Shown piece after piece: positions 25,001 to 38,374 of a stretch of DNA of 64,000 bases (position 1 is its first letter; the number at the start of each line of letters is the position of its first letter). Origin of the DNA: Todiramphus chloris collaris (Eukaryota; Chordata; Aves; Coraciiformes; Alcedinidae); NCBI GenBank assembly GCA_025345505.1, contig JANVCC010000025.1, positions 2,092,971 to 2,156,970 on the forward strand, read 5' to 3'. The position numbers and the translations under genes were made by a program. Under the pieces are notes generated by a model. The model had not been told where the DNA came from, made no database searches, and saw nothing but the letters and a program-made list of their open reading frames with translations.

Positions 25001-28000
25001 TAACCCAGCCTTTCTAGGATATTACTGCTGGTTTCAGCAGATGGTTACACGTTCCAAAGAATTACTCATGGTGTTAGCAGAGAAGAAAATAAGGCAGAAT
25101 CGGCCAAGAACATTTTTATTTCTCTTTTACTACTACTTTTGCTCATTCTCAGCCACAACGGAGATACTAGTCTCATACCAGTGATAAAGATTAGCTGTTT
25201 TGCTGCAGCAGTTTATTAATTTTGCTTTATGGGTAATTGTATTTTGTTTGATATTCAATTTTTCAGTTCTTCAATGCTAAAAATCAGGAAGATAACGTCT
25301 ATCAGGCATCTTAGGCCCATATTTACTGAGCCCAGGTTATGCACTAGAAATAATTATGCATTTTTTAGAGAGAAGACTGTGGAAAAAAGTCAAGAAACTG
25401 CTGTCTGCATTTCAGTAGAAGAAATGACAACTAGATCCAGGGCTTGAGTCATCATTAACAGAGCAGTGGGTTCAAACAGCTCTTTAATATTTAATTCTGT
25501 ATGTATAATTTTAAAGCCATTACACTTCTGATATTTGCAGATCTAACGGTCATTTATTTGCTGCAATAACATGGTCACAATCATAAAACAGATGATGCAG
25601 TGCTACTCCAGCAACTCTAGGGAGGCAGGGAAGGTGTTTGGGATTTTTGGCTTAGATTAAATGTTTAGTTGTTGGGGGTTTTTTTTCTTCAAGAGCAGTT
25701 TGGATGGTTGTTTTTTCCTAAACAGCACTGGTTTTTGTCACACACTTTAGACAGACCAAAAGTGAACAGACATACTTTATTATTACTTGTTTTTACTCAT
25801 TAGCATTCTGCTGCTTTATTTACCAATGAAGCAAATTCCTTCACCTTGGAAACCAACCGACACTTTATTTAAATCAGCCACAGAACAGAGCTTTTTGCAG
25901 CTGTCCAATCTTTCAAACAATCAGATCCAATAACAGAAAGCAAAACCAAACACATTTCCTATGCCCTTCTCTGAAAAAAAAGATTCACTGAAATCACAGT
26001 GTGTGCCTTATTGTCCTTGTCAACTATATAGTGAATATGGTACCATTAAATAAATTCATTTTCTGGTAAACAAAAATTCCTACAAAGGGGCTTTCTGAAA
26101 CAAAGATATTTTCCTGATAAGAGGGAGAATAAATGAGAAAAAATTGAGCCAGACCCATATGTCTTATTGGGACAGACCCAAATTGTCTTTCCTTTTTTTA
26201 GTAACATAATAATAATTCATGCCAGGGAAAAAAGTCTGTCTTATTTCAAATGGATCTTGTCCATTTTCTTAATAAACTGCAGTTAATCTATTAAATGCAC
26301 AAACAGCTTCTAGATTATGGAAAAGAGAATGCCAAGAATAAATAGAGTTTGTTTCCTGTTATCTGGACAGGAATAAGTGTCAGTCTGTCTTCATGGAAAG
26401 CATTTTTTTGAAAACATTTCTGAAGCAAGCAACAGAAAGCATCACATGTCAGTAACTGCCAATAGTTGCCACATCGATATGAATGATAAGGTGTGCGTCA
26501 GCGTGTCAGCCAAAGGGTCCTGGTTGTACTGGCACAAGGTTCTAATCTTACTGATGAGGTCACAATTTGATCAGAAATCCTATGACTATTATAGTATTGA
26601 GTGGCAAGAAAAGACAAAAAACCAGACCATAAATACCTATGCTTATGGTGTTACAGAAAAAGCAATTGCAATTTAATTTATAAGCCTACCAAATTCAATG
26701 AAAAATAAATTTCCATCACCTACGATGAAGACCACTCTATCTAGAAACAAGCAAAAGTAGAAGAAATCTTTTAGTCAGGCACAGTCATTTATGCTGAAGT
26801 GCACAAAGAAAGGAACAGCTGAGAATACTCTGCCCCCTGCATGAAGGGCTCAGCAGCCAGCAGGATGTTATTCTCTTGCAGCAAGAGAGGTAATGTGCAG
26901 GCTTTCAAGGTTTTTCCAGGGTGATGTTACATAACATTTCCAGGCACAGGAAATAGGAACTGGGTAAGAACGCATTGCACAAGGTGCTGGATAAGCTTGC
27001 TCACCTCAAAAACTTTTATATCTAAGTGAAAAAGCTTACGTGTCAGAGAAGCATGGCAAGTGAAAATTCAGGAACATCTTTCTTTCATCATTTAATAGCT
27101 TTGAAGTCAGAATTACTTAAAATAACCATTGTTTTATAAGTACAGACCATATGCTATGGACTGTCTGTGAAGAAAACAAGTAATCAAAATACTGCAAGTG
27201 ACTTCATTTCTCTGTTTTAATCATAAGTTCTAACAGAGGAACAAGGCTGGGGAAAAAAAGGAAGAAATTTAAGCAGCAGCATTAAGAGCCAAAGGTGGCA
27301 ACGCTGCTTTACTTCACCAATGCCCACACAGGCTCACAGGGCTGCCATTCTCTAGGAGATGGTTTGCTGTTAGCCCCTGGCTAACAACACTTGTAGCCTA
27401 GGTCAGTGCTTCTGTACCTACCCATTAGATGGAGGTACTGGAGGTTACATTTTCCTGCTCTGCTCCACTGACCCGTGCTGCTCAACACATGGTGTGGAAG
27501 CAGTGCAGAGCAGAAATGGCTTGTTTCACTTAGGAAAAGTGGTTCCTTCTTAGACTAGTGGACTGTTTATATCTGGAATAATTTCACAGACAACAGACCA
27601 CAAGAATTGTGTCTAAGTTCTATTACAAGTGCAGACAGAGATAAACAAAATGGTAAGAAAGCTAAAATTAAATGCTTATGAAGTTGAGGCAAGTAAAAAA
27701 TTTGTAGTAATACATGAAAATAAACAGCTACATTTCAGGATTATCCTACCACTTAAGTTTCCACTGTAAAACAAACCAAAATGCTCAGATGGTTTTAAAC
27801 TGATAATATGTTGTTGTTGTTGTTTATGGTTAAGGAGATAAATACACACAGACACGCGTCTGTTGCATACGTACAGAAAATTAGGCGTACACCTGTAATT
27901 TGAGTAGTTCAGATAGGGTCCTGAAGCTGAAGTAACCATGCTTTTGAAAAGAGCAGAAGCCATCTCACAAAACAAAAAAGCACACGCAAGAAAGAAAAGA

Positions 28001-31000
28001 ATTCAAATGAATGTTGAAATGTGAAAGTGGAAGGATTGCATACATAACAGTCAGTGGGTTTCTGTAAGGAACATGAAAGGCAGCAATTATATTAATAACA
28101 GGTATTTATTTCAATATATTCTTAAACGCATGTTCATAGTCACCACATAAAGAATGGTAATCAAACTGGCCAGTTAAGCAACTGCCCAAATTCTCTGTCA
28201 GAGGAAAGAATTACCTTTTGATTTCCAAAGTCCATTGGGTCCAGCTTCCTTTAAAGAACAATTACACGTACATACCCTGGCTCAAGGAGGAAATATCTAA
28301 GAATTATAAATTCTAGTAAAGAACAAGATAAAATGAGATCATGAGGAAACTGGATGACAGATGAGGTGTGAGGTGGAAATGCAAGCTAGAAGATCACAGC
28401 CTTTCTTAGTTAAAGTTTTTGTTGGCAAGGAACAGAAGAGAGGGAAGGATGCTCTCTTTCACTCCTTTTCTAAGTTGCTTCCATTGTTGTCAGCAAAAGA
28501 GCACGTAATGGCTAAAGTGAAGAATACTGAAATATTAATTCCTGTGCCCTAGTTTTGTGCTCTGTGCCCCCTCCTGAAGTGTGATAAGTTACTTATTTTG
28601 GTTGCCTGATAAAAAATTGATCAATTCTGATCAGTGCAAACCTCTTAAAAACCCCTGGTTTTTACTCAAGTGTAAACTTAAAAGCCAGCACAACAAAGCA
28701 GCTATGGTGCACTCAAAAAGCAGAAAAGCACAGTGCAGTACACAAGTGAAACAGAGTTTGCAATAAATTATACTGAGTGATAGCAGTTCATTATTTCAAT
28801 GCAAAAGTGTATTAAGTCCAAAAATTTCACAAGAGACTGACTGACTAAATGTTATTACTCTAGAATTCACAAAACTACCTGAAACACACAGCATCAATTT
28901 CTTTTGTGCATTCAGGCTTCTGTTTCATAGAGTTTACTTACTGACTGGATAAGATCAGTACAGCTTTTTTCAGCATCTTAAATTATTTCCCATTACTTTT
29001 GGGAATAACAATGATTCAAGTTTCCACTCTTTTAGTCAAAGCTGAACGAACCCTCATTCTTAAATCTGCTTTCTCTTCTCTCCTCTGCTGGTATTTGGAT
29101 TTTTGCATCTTTATCATCTTTATCATAGGTACAGAGTTCAAAACCTCACATTTTCATAATAAAACTATCCCAACATGACTGAATAAAGCATTTGTTATTA
29201 TTTATCTATGGTTTAGAAAGGTAATCTGAAGAGAAGTCAGTATCTTCTATGATTAAGAGACACTCTGGAGGCTGAGCATAAGAACTTACTTCATCTTCAG
29301 TACAGCAATTCCAAAAAATGTCTTAGGAAATGGTATGTTATTTTAAATGAAGTAGCTGTACTCCAGTCTCTTATGCTGGATCACAGACTAATTCATACAG
29401 AAACTGCACTGTGGGTAAAATATTAGTGATAATTCACATTAAGTTAAATTACAGTGAAAGCTTAATTATTACAATCTTAGTTTCCTCATGGCAATCAGTG
29501 TTGTTCTTCTAGACGGTGATTGTTAAAAAATCCAAAGTGTACACAGCCTGTAGCTCCACAGGTAGCTATCTAAAGCCTCTGACCTCACGCTATTTCAGAC
29601 CTTAACAAATCTTCGTATAGTGAGTCAGTTTAAAATACACCAAAATATTTGAAACATCACCATACTGTAAGACAGTCTATAGCTTTCTGGCTTATTAAGA
29701 GTTTTTTCACAACCTTTAAATAAATTTTCAGTATTATTAATAAGATTTTTTACTCTAAAAATTGTCTTGCTGTATTGAGATATTAAGTCTTTTTTTGTCA
29801 TTTTTCAGTTCTTCTGAAGTTAGGCCACCATCTCTGCACCTGCACAGTTAGTGTGTTAGGATAAACACACATGGAAGTGTGCATTCTTCGGCAGCCTACT
29901 ACCTCTCTTCTATGAAGATATCATGATACCGAAATAAAAACATAAGAATACATCAGCACAAAGGGGTTTATTTCTATGCCTAATTCTGCTCAAGAAAGCC
30001 ACAGTCATAGGCAAGAACGGCTCTAACCAAGACAACTTTTACCTGTATGCCAGACCACAGCAAGCAGACAACACAGACTCAAGGAGAGCATTATTATTTC
30101 TCTGCTGTGCTTTCACACGCAGTATAATAGCACACTTTCCAGTAAACAGTGTCTTCTACTTAAATCTTGCAGACTGAAGCATAAGACTATTTTGTTATCA
30201 GTACATCAGCTGACTGCTGAAAGAGCCTTTGGCTTCTCCAGCACCACTGACAATGTGCCGTATGTGGCATACCCTATAGCAGCACACCCCTTGAGGAACT
30301 CGACCAAGATCAATGGTGTATTTTGTAAAGAGCATCAAAAAGCTGACATATGGCAACAGCTGGGGCAAATTTGATTCAAAGAGACTCATTTTAATCAAAT
30401 AATTTATACAAATCTTATGGGCTTTTCATTGCACACAACTTGTTTTTCGTTGCATGATTGCCGTTGTCTTTCATGATGGTGTTCCCATATACTAGCCACT
30501 TTCTGCAAATAAGAACATCATAGGGTGAGCATAAATGGGAAAAATGCATGGATGCCCAGAAAGCTGCATAGTTTTCCCCTTTGGCCTACATATACTTTTA
30601 GTGAGGTGCTGCCCAAGTGAAGCACTGGGAGGAGGCCGTACAGAAACACCGTTCACAGCTCCAATGAAGTTGTCAGTTGGCATCAGAAACTTTGCTGTCC
30701 TAGAGTCCTAGTCCTAGCACTTTCAATTCTAGCATGCTTATTAATTATAGTGTTATATTTCATTTAATTTCCGTCCTCTGGATTCCACATCAAGTACATT
30801 AGCTGTCCCTGTCTTCATTCATAAATTTTTTCATTAGCACACCTGGAACCTCTCCAAGTCAAGCATCTCAGTAAGGAGCTGAAGTCACATCAGAGACATC
30901 TATTAAATCTGTCACGCGTTAGTATGTGTACTAATCAATCAAGCACCAACGCACCTTGCAAAACTTTTTTTAGCAGCAGGGTCCACCTGACTTTACAACA

Positions 31001-34000
31001 GCAGAACATGCTGGGCCTGAAATGCTGTGGCTATTAATTATAAATGCAGAATAACAGTCACTTACATTTCTTTGTAATGTAAGAGGAATAAATATCAACT
31101 TAAATGCTTGAATTACATTTAAGTTTAACGACTTGTTGAATGTTGAATTATAGTTTGAATTATAGTACAGTTTTCTTATGGAGATAAGTTTCTATAATAG
31201 GCTGGTAACTGCTCTCATTCATTAATGCATTTTTCCTGTTGTTTTAAAACTAATATAAAAAAGCAAGTAAATTATAGTACATTATGATTTTTAAAAATCG
31301 AGGAAAAATCAGCAATCTAAAAATTCAACTCCACATTTTCAAAGGTAATATAAATCTGGTTTGCAGGAGTTTTATTACCATATGGATTGCACACCAATAA
31401 ACTGGAGTCACATTCAACCAAGTACCTAAAAACTAATCACTTTGCCGAAGTAAGTATTTTTCTCTCAGTCTTTATATTATTTTCTAATCTTAACATATGA
31501 GACAACGCTAAAACTGAGGGAAACCGACCTGTGATGTGAAATACTTCTTTACAAAAATAGCATAATGCAATGGTTTGTGTGTATACAAAATACATATGCA
31601 GGTTAATTTAGTCCAAAAGGTGCTATTATACAACAGAAGTTTTATAAACAATGTGTGTCATAAATATCTATAACATACCTACCTATATTTTATCTGTTCA
31701 CACCTTCATGGGTTTCCAGCAAGAACAGAATGTCCACAAGTTCAATGTCATGGAAGGGCATTGAAAAACCAGTCCAATTTACAGTCCATTAGATGGAAAC
31801 GAGACACTGGGGTGCAGGCAGCAATAGAAGGAGAGAGCAACTATCCCCAGGAAAAGATTAGGGCACTGAAAAGATGTCTGAAGCTGCATGCATGGTATTG
31901 GTTGGATATTTCACACCATTTAAACACACTGGTGTGTCTTCCAAATGAAACTCAGTAGGACCCATTAGCTGGACAGCTCCAGTGCCTGACACTATCACAG
32001 GTCGAGCAGATGATAAGGAGGGCTCTGTACCACCAGCGAGGTAGCAGAGCGTGTGATGCTGCAGAGGACTAACGTGAATGACACATTATGTTTTCTCAAA
32101 AAAATTCTGAAGTCCACTATGTTTCTGCTTGGCCCTCCATTCGTGATGAAGGAGGCAACAAACCCCCCTCAAAAGCTAAAACTGTCTCCACTGGGAGCAG
32201 AATTAGGACAACAGAACACTTCACAAAAACCTCCTGGTTTGTACTCAGTAGGCAGTTTCCTGACTGCAAGATGTCTGTGACCTGAGTGCATTCCTGGATC
32301 AACCTCCTTCTTTGTTCTTCTGGTTTAACAAAGCTCTATGTTACATTATTGCTCATGCAGTAACGCTGCAGAAGAAACATCACCATATTTACTTTGAATG
32401 CCTAATTATTCCTCACTCTTAATATAAAATGACTTTGTAATAAGAATTATGATGTACAGAAATCTTACATAAATGTTTTCTTTTAGCTTTTACACTCTTC
32501 ACACAAAACATTTCTGTCTCTGTCTTGCAAAAGAGTCTTTCAGGTAAATCAACAGAATACTCTTATATGCAAAGAGTCTCTGACTTGAAGCAGGAAAAAT
32601 ATACATTTGTGGTTAATATTTGCATCTTTCCCTGCTTAATTAAGCATTTCCAAGTCATTTTAAAAACACTGTTTGACTTTTGTAGGTTTTTATTTAAACA
32701 CAATTAAATGTTCCATGCACGTTAACTATATAAACTATAGATAGAACTACAACAAAACCCCCCCACCTTGTAAGAGCTACATATAACCAAGTATTGTTTG
32801 TTACTCAGAATAATCTGATCCATTGCCAAGGACAGTCTCATAGATACAGATCTTTCCATGGCACATGCAGGATGGCTGGAGCCCCACCACCTTCACTGCC
32901 TCCTAACAGCACAACATCAACGCTATGTTTTACTTGCTCTGAGTAGCAATGATGACACATAATGCAGAAACATGCAAGTGACTAAGGAAGTGGGTTTATT
33001 CTAGATCTCTGTCCACTACAAGGAAAACAGGGCTATTTGCACATTACAATGAGCCAATTATTGGCACAAAATAAAATGTAATGAAAAATAATCCCCTGGT
33101 TTCCATGAAGGCCAAACAAGAACCATACAGAAGAGATCCAAGGGTTATGAACTAGCTCTAAACAGAATACATTCTTTTTGCAGTGAAGTACTGAAGAGCT
33201 ACAGATTTAAGTAAAGAACACAGACAGTCACAGGAACATCTGATGACTTGGTAGTATGGCAATAACCTATCAATTACAAGATAATTGCCACAACCATGTC
33301 AACAGTAAAGAATGAACAATTTTTTTCTCCTGCAGCTTAAAGCATTCTGAGAGCAATTTAATTTCAAATGCACTATTTTTTTATTTTACAAATTCAGTTA
33401 CTTTTGACCCCAATCTTACTTCTCCCTGAAAATTATCTTACCAGTAGTTAGATGGCAGTAGCTAGTCCATGAAAACATGCAATCTTTACGTATATTCCCA
33501 GTGTCTCCATAACCAAAGCACATCTTTTCCCAACACAGTCCACCTGCTTCTGAAAACAGTAGTGAATATTCAGAACGTTCTACTTTAAGTAGAATGACAG
33601 AAGCTGTCAAAAGCCCGCCATCATCCCCCAGTCCATGGGGCTGTTTCCAAAGCCCCATTGCCCAAAGACTGGTTAAGCTCTAACCCATGAACCATCCTCT
33701 CTATGTTGCCTTTCAGTCATCCCGACATTAGAAAACATTGAAAATAATACAAAGACTTGCTCCATTTAATACAGAAGCACCAGGCTTTGTTTATACATAG
33801 AGTTTTTGCAATTAAAAATATATTAGCTTTGGTATTAAATTAATATTCCTATAATGATGTACTTTTGGAACTTTAACACAGTTCCCTTGGGAAGGTATCA
33901 CAACCTTTTGGTGTAATTTTACTTGTATAATTTGAGATGGCCTTTTTATCCAGTAACCCAGACCAATGGGTACTTAGATGCCATTTCAGTGTCACCACAA

Positions 34001-34840
34001 TACAAGTATGGAATCTTTCAAAAGAAAGGCTTGTACTATTTAACATGGGATCAAGAACAAAGAAATATCTCATCTTTCTTCAGAGTACTGCATCATTATG
34101 CATATAAATCTACGCATTCTCTAGAATAATTGTACAGCAGTAATTAAGGAGTGATTTCCTTGTCTGTCTCTTCATTAGTTCAACAGCATTATTACTGAAG
34201 TTCATTCATCCCTCCCCTAATTTTTCAGATCAGACAGATAATAAAAATGAGTAATAGTGACAGCTTGGTTTAAGAATATCACTCACAACGAGTCAACAAA
34301 ATCTACCCATATTTTTTTTTCTACTGCTTTTTAAACAGCTATGTATTTATAAACATAGCAATACAAAAAATACCTCAAAAAGCCTGGACTGGTCATAATG
34401 AAAGAGGTTTATGGTAGGTCAAACAAAAAGTAAAGGAAGTTTTCATCAACCTTTGAAGATATTAAACTTAAAATCCCTGAGCATGTATAGCTGTGAAATG
34501 TACAGAACACAGTAAATAATGTGTTCAGTTAATGTAATTTTAGATTTTCCAACACTATTCAGGCATATTTTCTTTTTTTAACCTGGTAAGTAGTTTTGGG
34601 CTAGAAGGTTCTACCCCTTTGGTTTGTTTATGGCTTTAAATTTACTTTCATTTAAAGTTTAAGTTACACAATTCAGTTATCAAGGAGGTAATTTCAGCAT
34701 AACACAGTCAGTGTATTTAGATCCAATAAAATGTTTTCTTCAGTCCACATAGTCAAAATCCGACTGTCTTCCCTAGAGAAAAGAGAAGCTAGTCTGAAAA
34801 ACTCTGGAAACTAGACTCTTTTGACTGAAGGAAAATCATC

Positions 34841-34858
34841 TTTTTTTTTTTTTTTTTT
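34841..34858 (+). repeat. 18-base T run
   Basis: Uninterrupted T homopolymer. On the CLSTN2 sense strand it is a poly-A stretch. Confidence 0.85.
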
Positions 34859-36247
34859 AATTCTGCTTTTAACTGATAGAGATAAAAAGTACCAAATCAA
34901 GCTATGGTCCCAGCAGAAAGATTAGCAAGGTTGTTTGGGAGGTGTTTTCTTTTTGTTTTGGGGGTTTGATTTTGCTGGGTTTTTTTAACTTCTGCTCTTC
35001 TGCCACATAATCTTCTCTAATGATGTGAAGATCACAGGAACATTAAAAAGCCAGAGGGGACAGTATGTGCACTGAAAAGTCCATTATATCTGGTAATAAA
35101 ATCTTTCTTTTAAAAAACTGCTTACAATTAAAAGTAAATTAATATACTGCAATTAACCTGAAACAAAGACAGATGTCCAACAGCATGACAAGCTTGAATC
35201 CCTACCAGTCTCTTTCACAATCCAATCTCTTCTCCAAAAATTTGTTCACAACGACAATTAACCAGAAAATTAAGTCCTACTGAGAGACGAAATCCCCAGA
35301 CGAATTGAGGGCAGATAATACAGCTTCTTCTTAAAGTGGTATTCAACTATCTAAAGCCTGCACTTTAAATATCTAACTGTATTAATTACACATATCATAA
35401 GCTGCCATATTTAAAAATACTAGGACGGGTCTGATATTAGTGCCTACTTATTTTTGATACGCTCTTTAAATAAAACACTGAAACAATTTCAAATAAAGAA
35501 GGACTATAGTACATGTGCTATATGCTGTCAAGGTTGGCAAGGGACAGTGGCCTTTCATGACTACGGTGTGATTGCTTTACCTTGTATAGCAGTTCTGTGT
35601 TGACTGGGATCTGGGTATGAACCACTGCCAAGGTGTTCACTTTATACAACCTGGTCATTTTGCTCCAGGAGTGAACTGAAAGGGCCAGTCTGCTGCCAGC
35701 TATCCTCAGTGTACTTTCTTCTCAATTTTATATGAGAACAAGACACACGAAGATCATTTGTGGCTCAGCAGTCAGGTAAAGTCAAACAACTGGCATTAGG
35801 AATTTATATTTATAACTAATATTTTGCAGGCCTTCATATTTGCATGTATTCTATATAGACATAGTAAAGAGCAAAAAGATTATATGGAAAGTTCAGGATT
35901 CTTTTATAAAGTCATTTATTTTGAAATAAAAATATCCCCTCAATACAAAAAACAAGGCTTACACTAAACACTTGTGAAGCCTGTTCTCTCTGATTCAGTT
36001 GAGAATAAATACGCAGATAAAGAAGATTTCTAGCTGACTTCAGCCAAGTCAGTGCTATGGAGATGCTCTGTTTCTGGTCCCTCACCAAATGGCCTTGCCC
36101 CTTCCAACACAGGCATCCTCTTCAAACCCCTAGAAAGCGAGCACACTCGTTCTGATACAGCACCACAACAAGCTCCTGTGTCCTCACTCACACCCACTGC
36201 CTCTTTAGCAATTTGCTTTCAGACAGAAGCATCTGAACATCATAAAA

Positions 36248-36668
36248 ATCACAGAATCAAGGGCCAATTCAGTCTGGAAGGGAACTCAGAAGTTCTCTAG
36301 GCCAATGTCCCGTTCAAAGCAGGAGCAGCTTTGAACTCTGGTAACTCAGGGCTCTCTCCAGCTGGGTCTTGAAAACCTCTATGGACAGAGGTGGCTCAGG
36401 CTCTCTAAGCATCTTGGTCCAATCCTTGGCTGCCCTGGTGAAAAAGTTCTGCCTTACACGCATTCTGAATCCCTTGTTTCAACTCCTATATGTTGTCTCC
36501 CCTCCTCTTATTATGAGGAGCCTGGCTCTGTCTTCTCAATCCTTTCCTCATATGTGCTGGGGGGTTACTGCTTTGTTCCCCCAAATTTGTCAATTCTCCA
36601 GGCTAAAAAAGCCCAATTCCCTCAGCTTCATCTTATGGGCAAGTGCTGAAGCCCCCTCACCAGTCTTG
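36248..36668 (-). mobile_element. CR1 LINE fragment, older subfamily
   Basis: Reverse CR1 3' end at 36248 (atcacagaatcaagggcc), followed by a degraded gtctggaagggaac block. Next come ctttgaactctggta, the ggagcctggctctgtcttctc block, and ctccaggctaaaaaagcccaa, ending near ctcaccagtcttgc. These are the conserved landmarks of CR1 ORF2 C-terminus and 3' UTR read backwards. It differs more from the CR1 pattern than the 12.5-kb copy and uses the 'agaagagcctggctc' variant, so a different and older subfamily is likely. It is 5' truncated. Boundaries are uncertain by about 15 bp. Confidence 0.88.
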
Positions 36669-36738
36669 CTATGATGACTTCTTTATATAAAAGCAGGCCT
36701 ATTTGTTTCTGTGGATTAATATTTACGCTCTGTTTCCA

Positions 36739-36832
36739 TAGATTCATAGAATAGTTTGGATTGCAAGGGACCTTAAAGATCACCTTGTTCCCACCCCCTT
36801 GCCATGGGCAGGGACACCTTCCACTAGATTGG
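36739..36832 (-). mobile_element. CR1 LINE fragment, extreme 3' end
   Basis: A 94-bp piece reads gattcatagaatagtttgg, aagggaccttaaagatcacc, then gccatgggcagggacacctt and ccactagattgg. This is the terminal part of a CR1 in reverse orientation, of a subfamily different from the neighbour 70 bp to the left. It is severely 5' truncated. Confidence 0.93.
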
Positions 36833-38349
36833 GATAATCGGTTTGCAAATTATGTCTACATTGTGATCACTATGGCCATGAGTTTACTTCCATTTTTGTC
36901 TCCATACCTTGAATTTCATGTTGTACTAAATTTGCACAGTGCAGTTACAGAATTTATTTCATTCAGGACAGGTAGAATAAACAGAACAGCCTACAAAGAA
37001 ACAAAGCCTCAAAATAAAAAAATTATAAAAGAGAACAGCAAATCTCAGCTCAAGAGTCTAGTTATCTACTATATTTTACCTGCAAAGGCCAATTACCGGA
37101 ATGAAACAGGTATATATTTTGTGTAGCAGAATATCTAATGAAAGAATAATTTATTCTGTTTTTTAAACCGACTTGAAGAGTGTTTTATACAGACAGTAAA
37201 TGCAAGATGCAATACCACAAAAAAGCAGAGTCTAGTAATTTTGGAAAAAAAGGCAATTTACACCTCCTTTCTGCCAAGCTCCTTCCCATGCCCAGCACAG
37301 GAAGAGTAAAGGTGACTGTGTAACAGCTGAAATAAGGATCCTGACAACTGAACATATCAGATGTACCTGACTGTGCCTGGTATTTCCACAAGCTGTAGCT
37401 ATATCAAAGCCATCCAGCCTCTATGGATTAGCAGATATCTGAAAATGTAGGCAATTATTTTTTTTTCAGTCCCTTGAAGCCTGCTATAACAAAATTCCAG
37501 CAGAATGAAAGCCCAGCAAAACTCAGGTCTTATATTACCCTTGTTGTTCTTAATATGTCTCCTTAGAAAACCAAGACAATTCTTAACAATATTTCTCCAG
37601 ACTTCCCCTTACCACCTCACTGCATTTCAGTAGGATCAGAACTATACAGAACATCTAAGTGACATTTCCCTATGAATGTACAATAATGAAGAAAATGCCT
37701 GGTTGTTTACATCATGTGTTGTGTTTTCATCATAAATAACTGGATATTTTATCTCTTGATATTGAATCTATAGTGGCCAATAAAAAATACAGATCTGTTC
37801 AACAACTACCATATCTAGCTTATTCCCCATTTTTAGTAAAAACAAGGACAAATTTAATTTCTTCTTCACAAAACATAATCCCAAGACCAAACACTCAAAT
37901 TATTTTTTTAACAACCTTAAACATGTCTAGAGAATGCATCCTGTATTAACAATTTTCAGCCTTTCTGTGAGAACCCATTTCACCCCCCTCTTTTCCCCAC
38001 TCGACTCTTTGCCAGTTCTTTCTCTTCATGTCTTATCTCTAACTCTGCAATGTCTCAGTAAAGCATCTGCCTTAACCAGTTTGGAGCTGGTATGACTGCC
38101 ACAGAGATAGAGCTGTGTAACTATATTGATGTGTATCTCTAGCAGGACTGTTAGCTCAGGTTCAACATCCACACTAATCCAATTGTTGCATCTACTATAT
38201 ACCTACCTACAACCCACCTATATCATCAAAGATTATGGAACAGAAAATACAGTGACAGCTGAGAACAGCAAATCATCCTTGTGCTTGGTATTGTTCAGGG
38301 GGACTGTGTTCAGTGCTGCATAGTCATTGAAATAAAATCACTGTGAAGA

Positions 38350-38374
38350 TTTTTTTTTTTATATATATATATAT
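38350..38374 (+). repeat. T11 run followed by (AT)7
   Basis: Eleven T bases run into seven AT dinucleotides; a compound microsatellite likely to vary in length. Confidence 0.9.
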
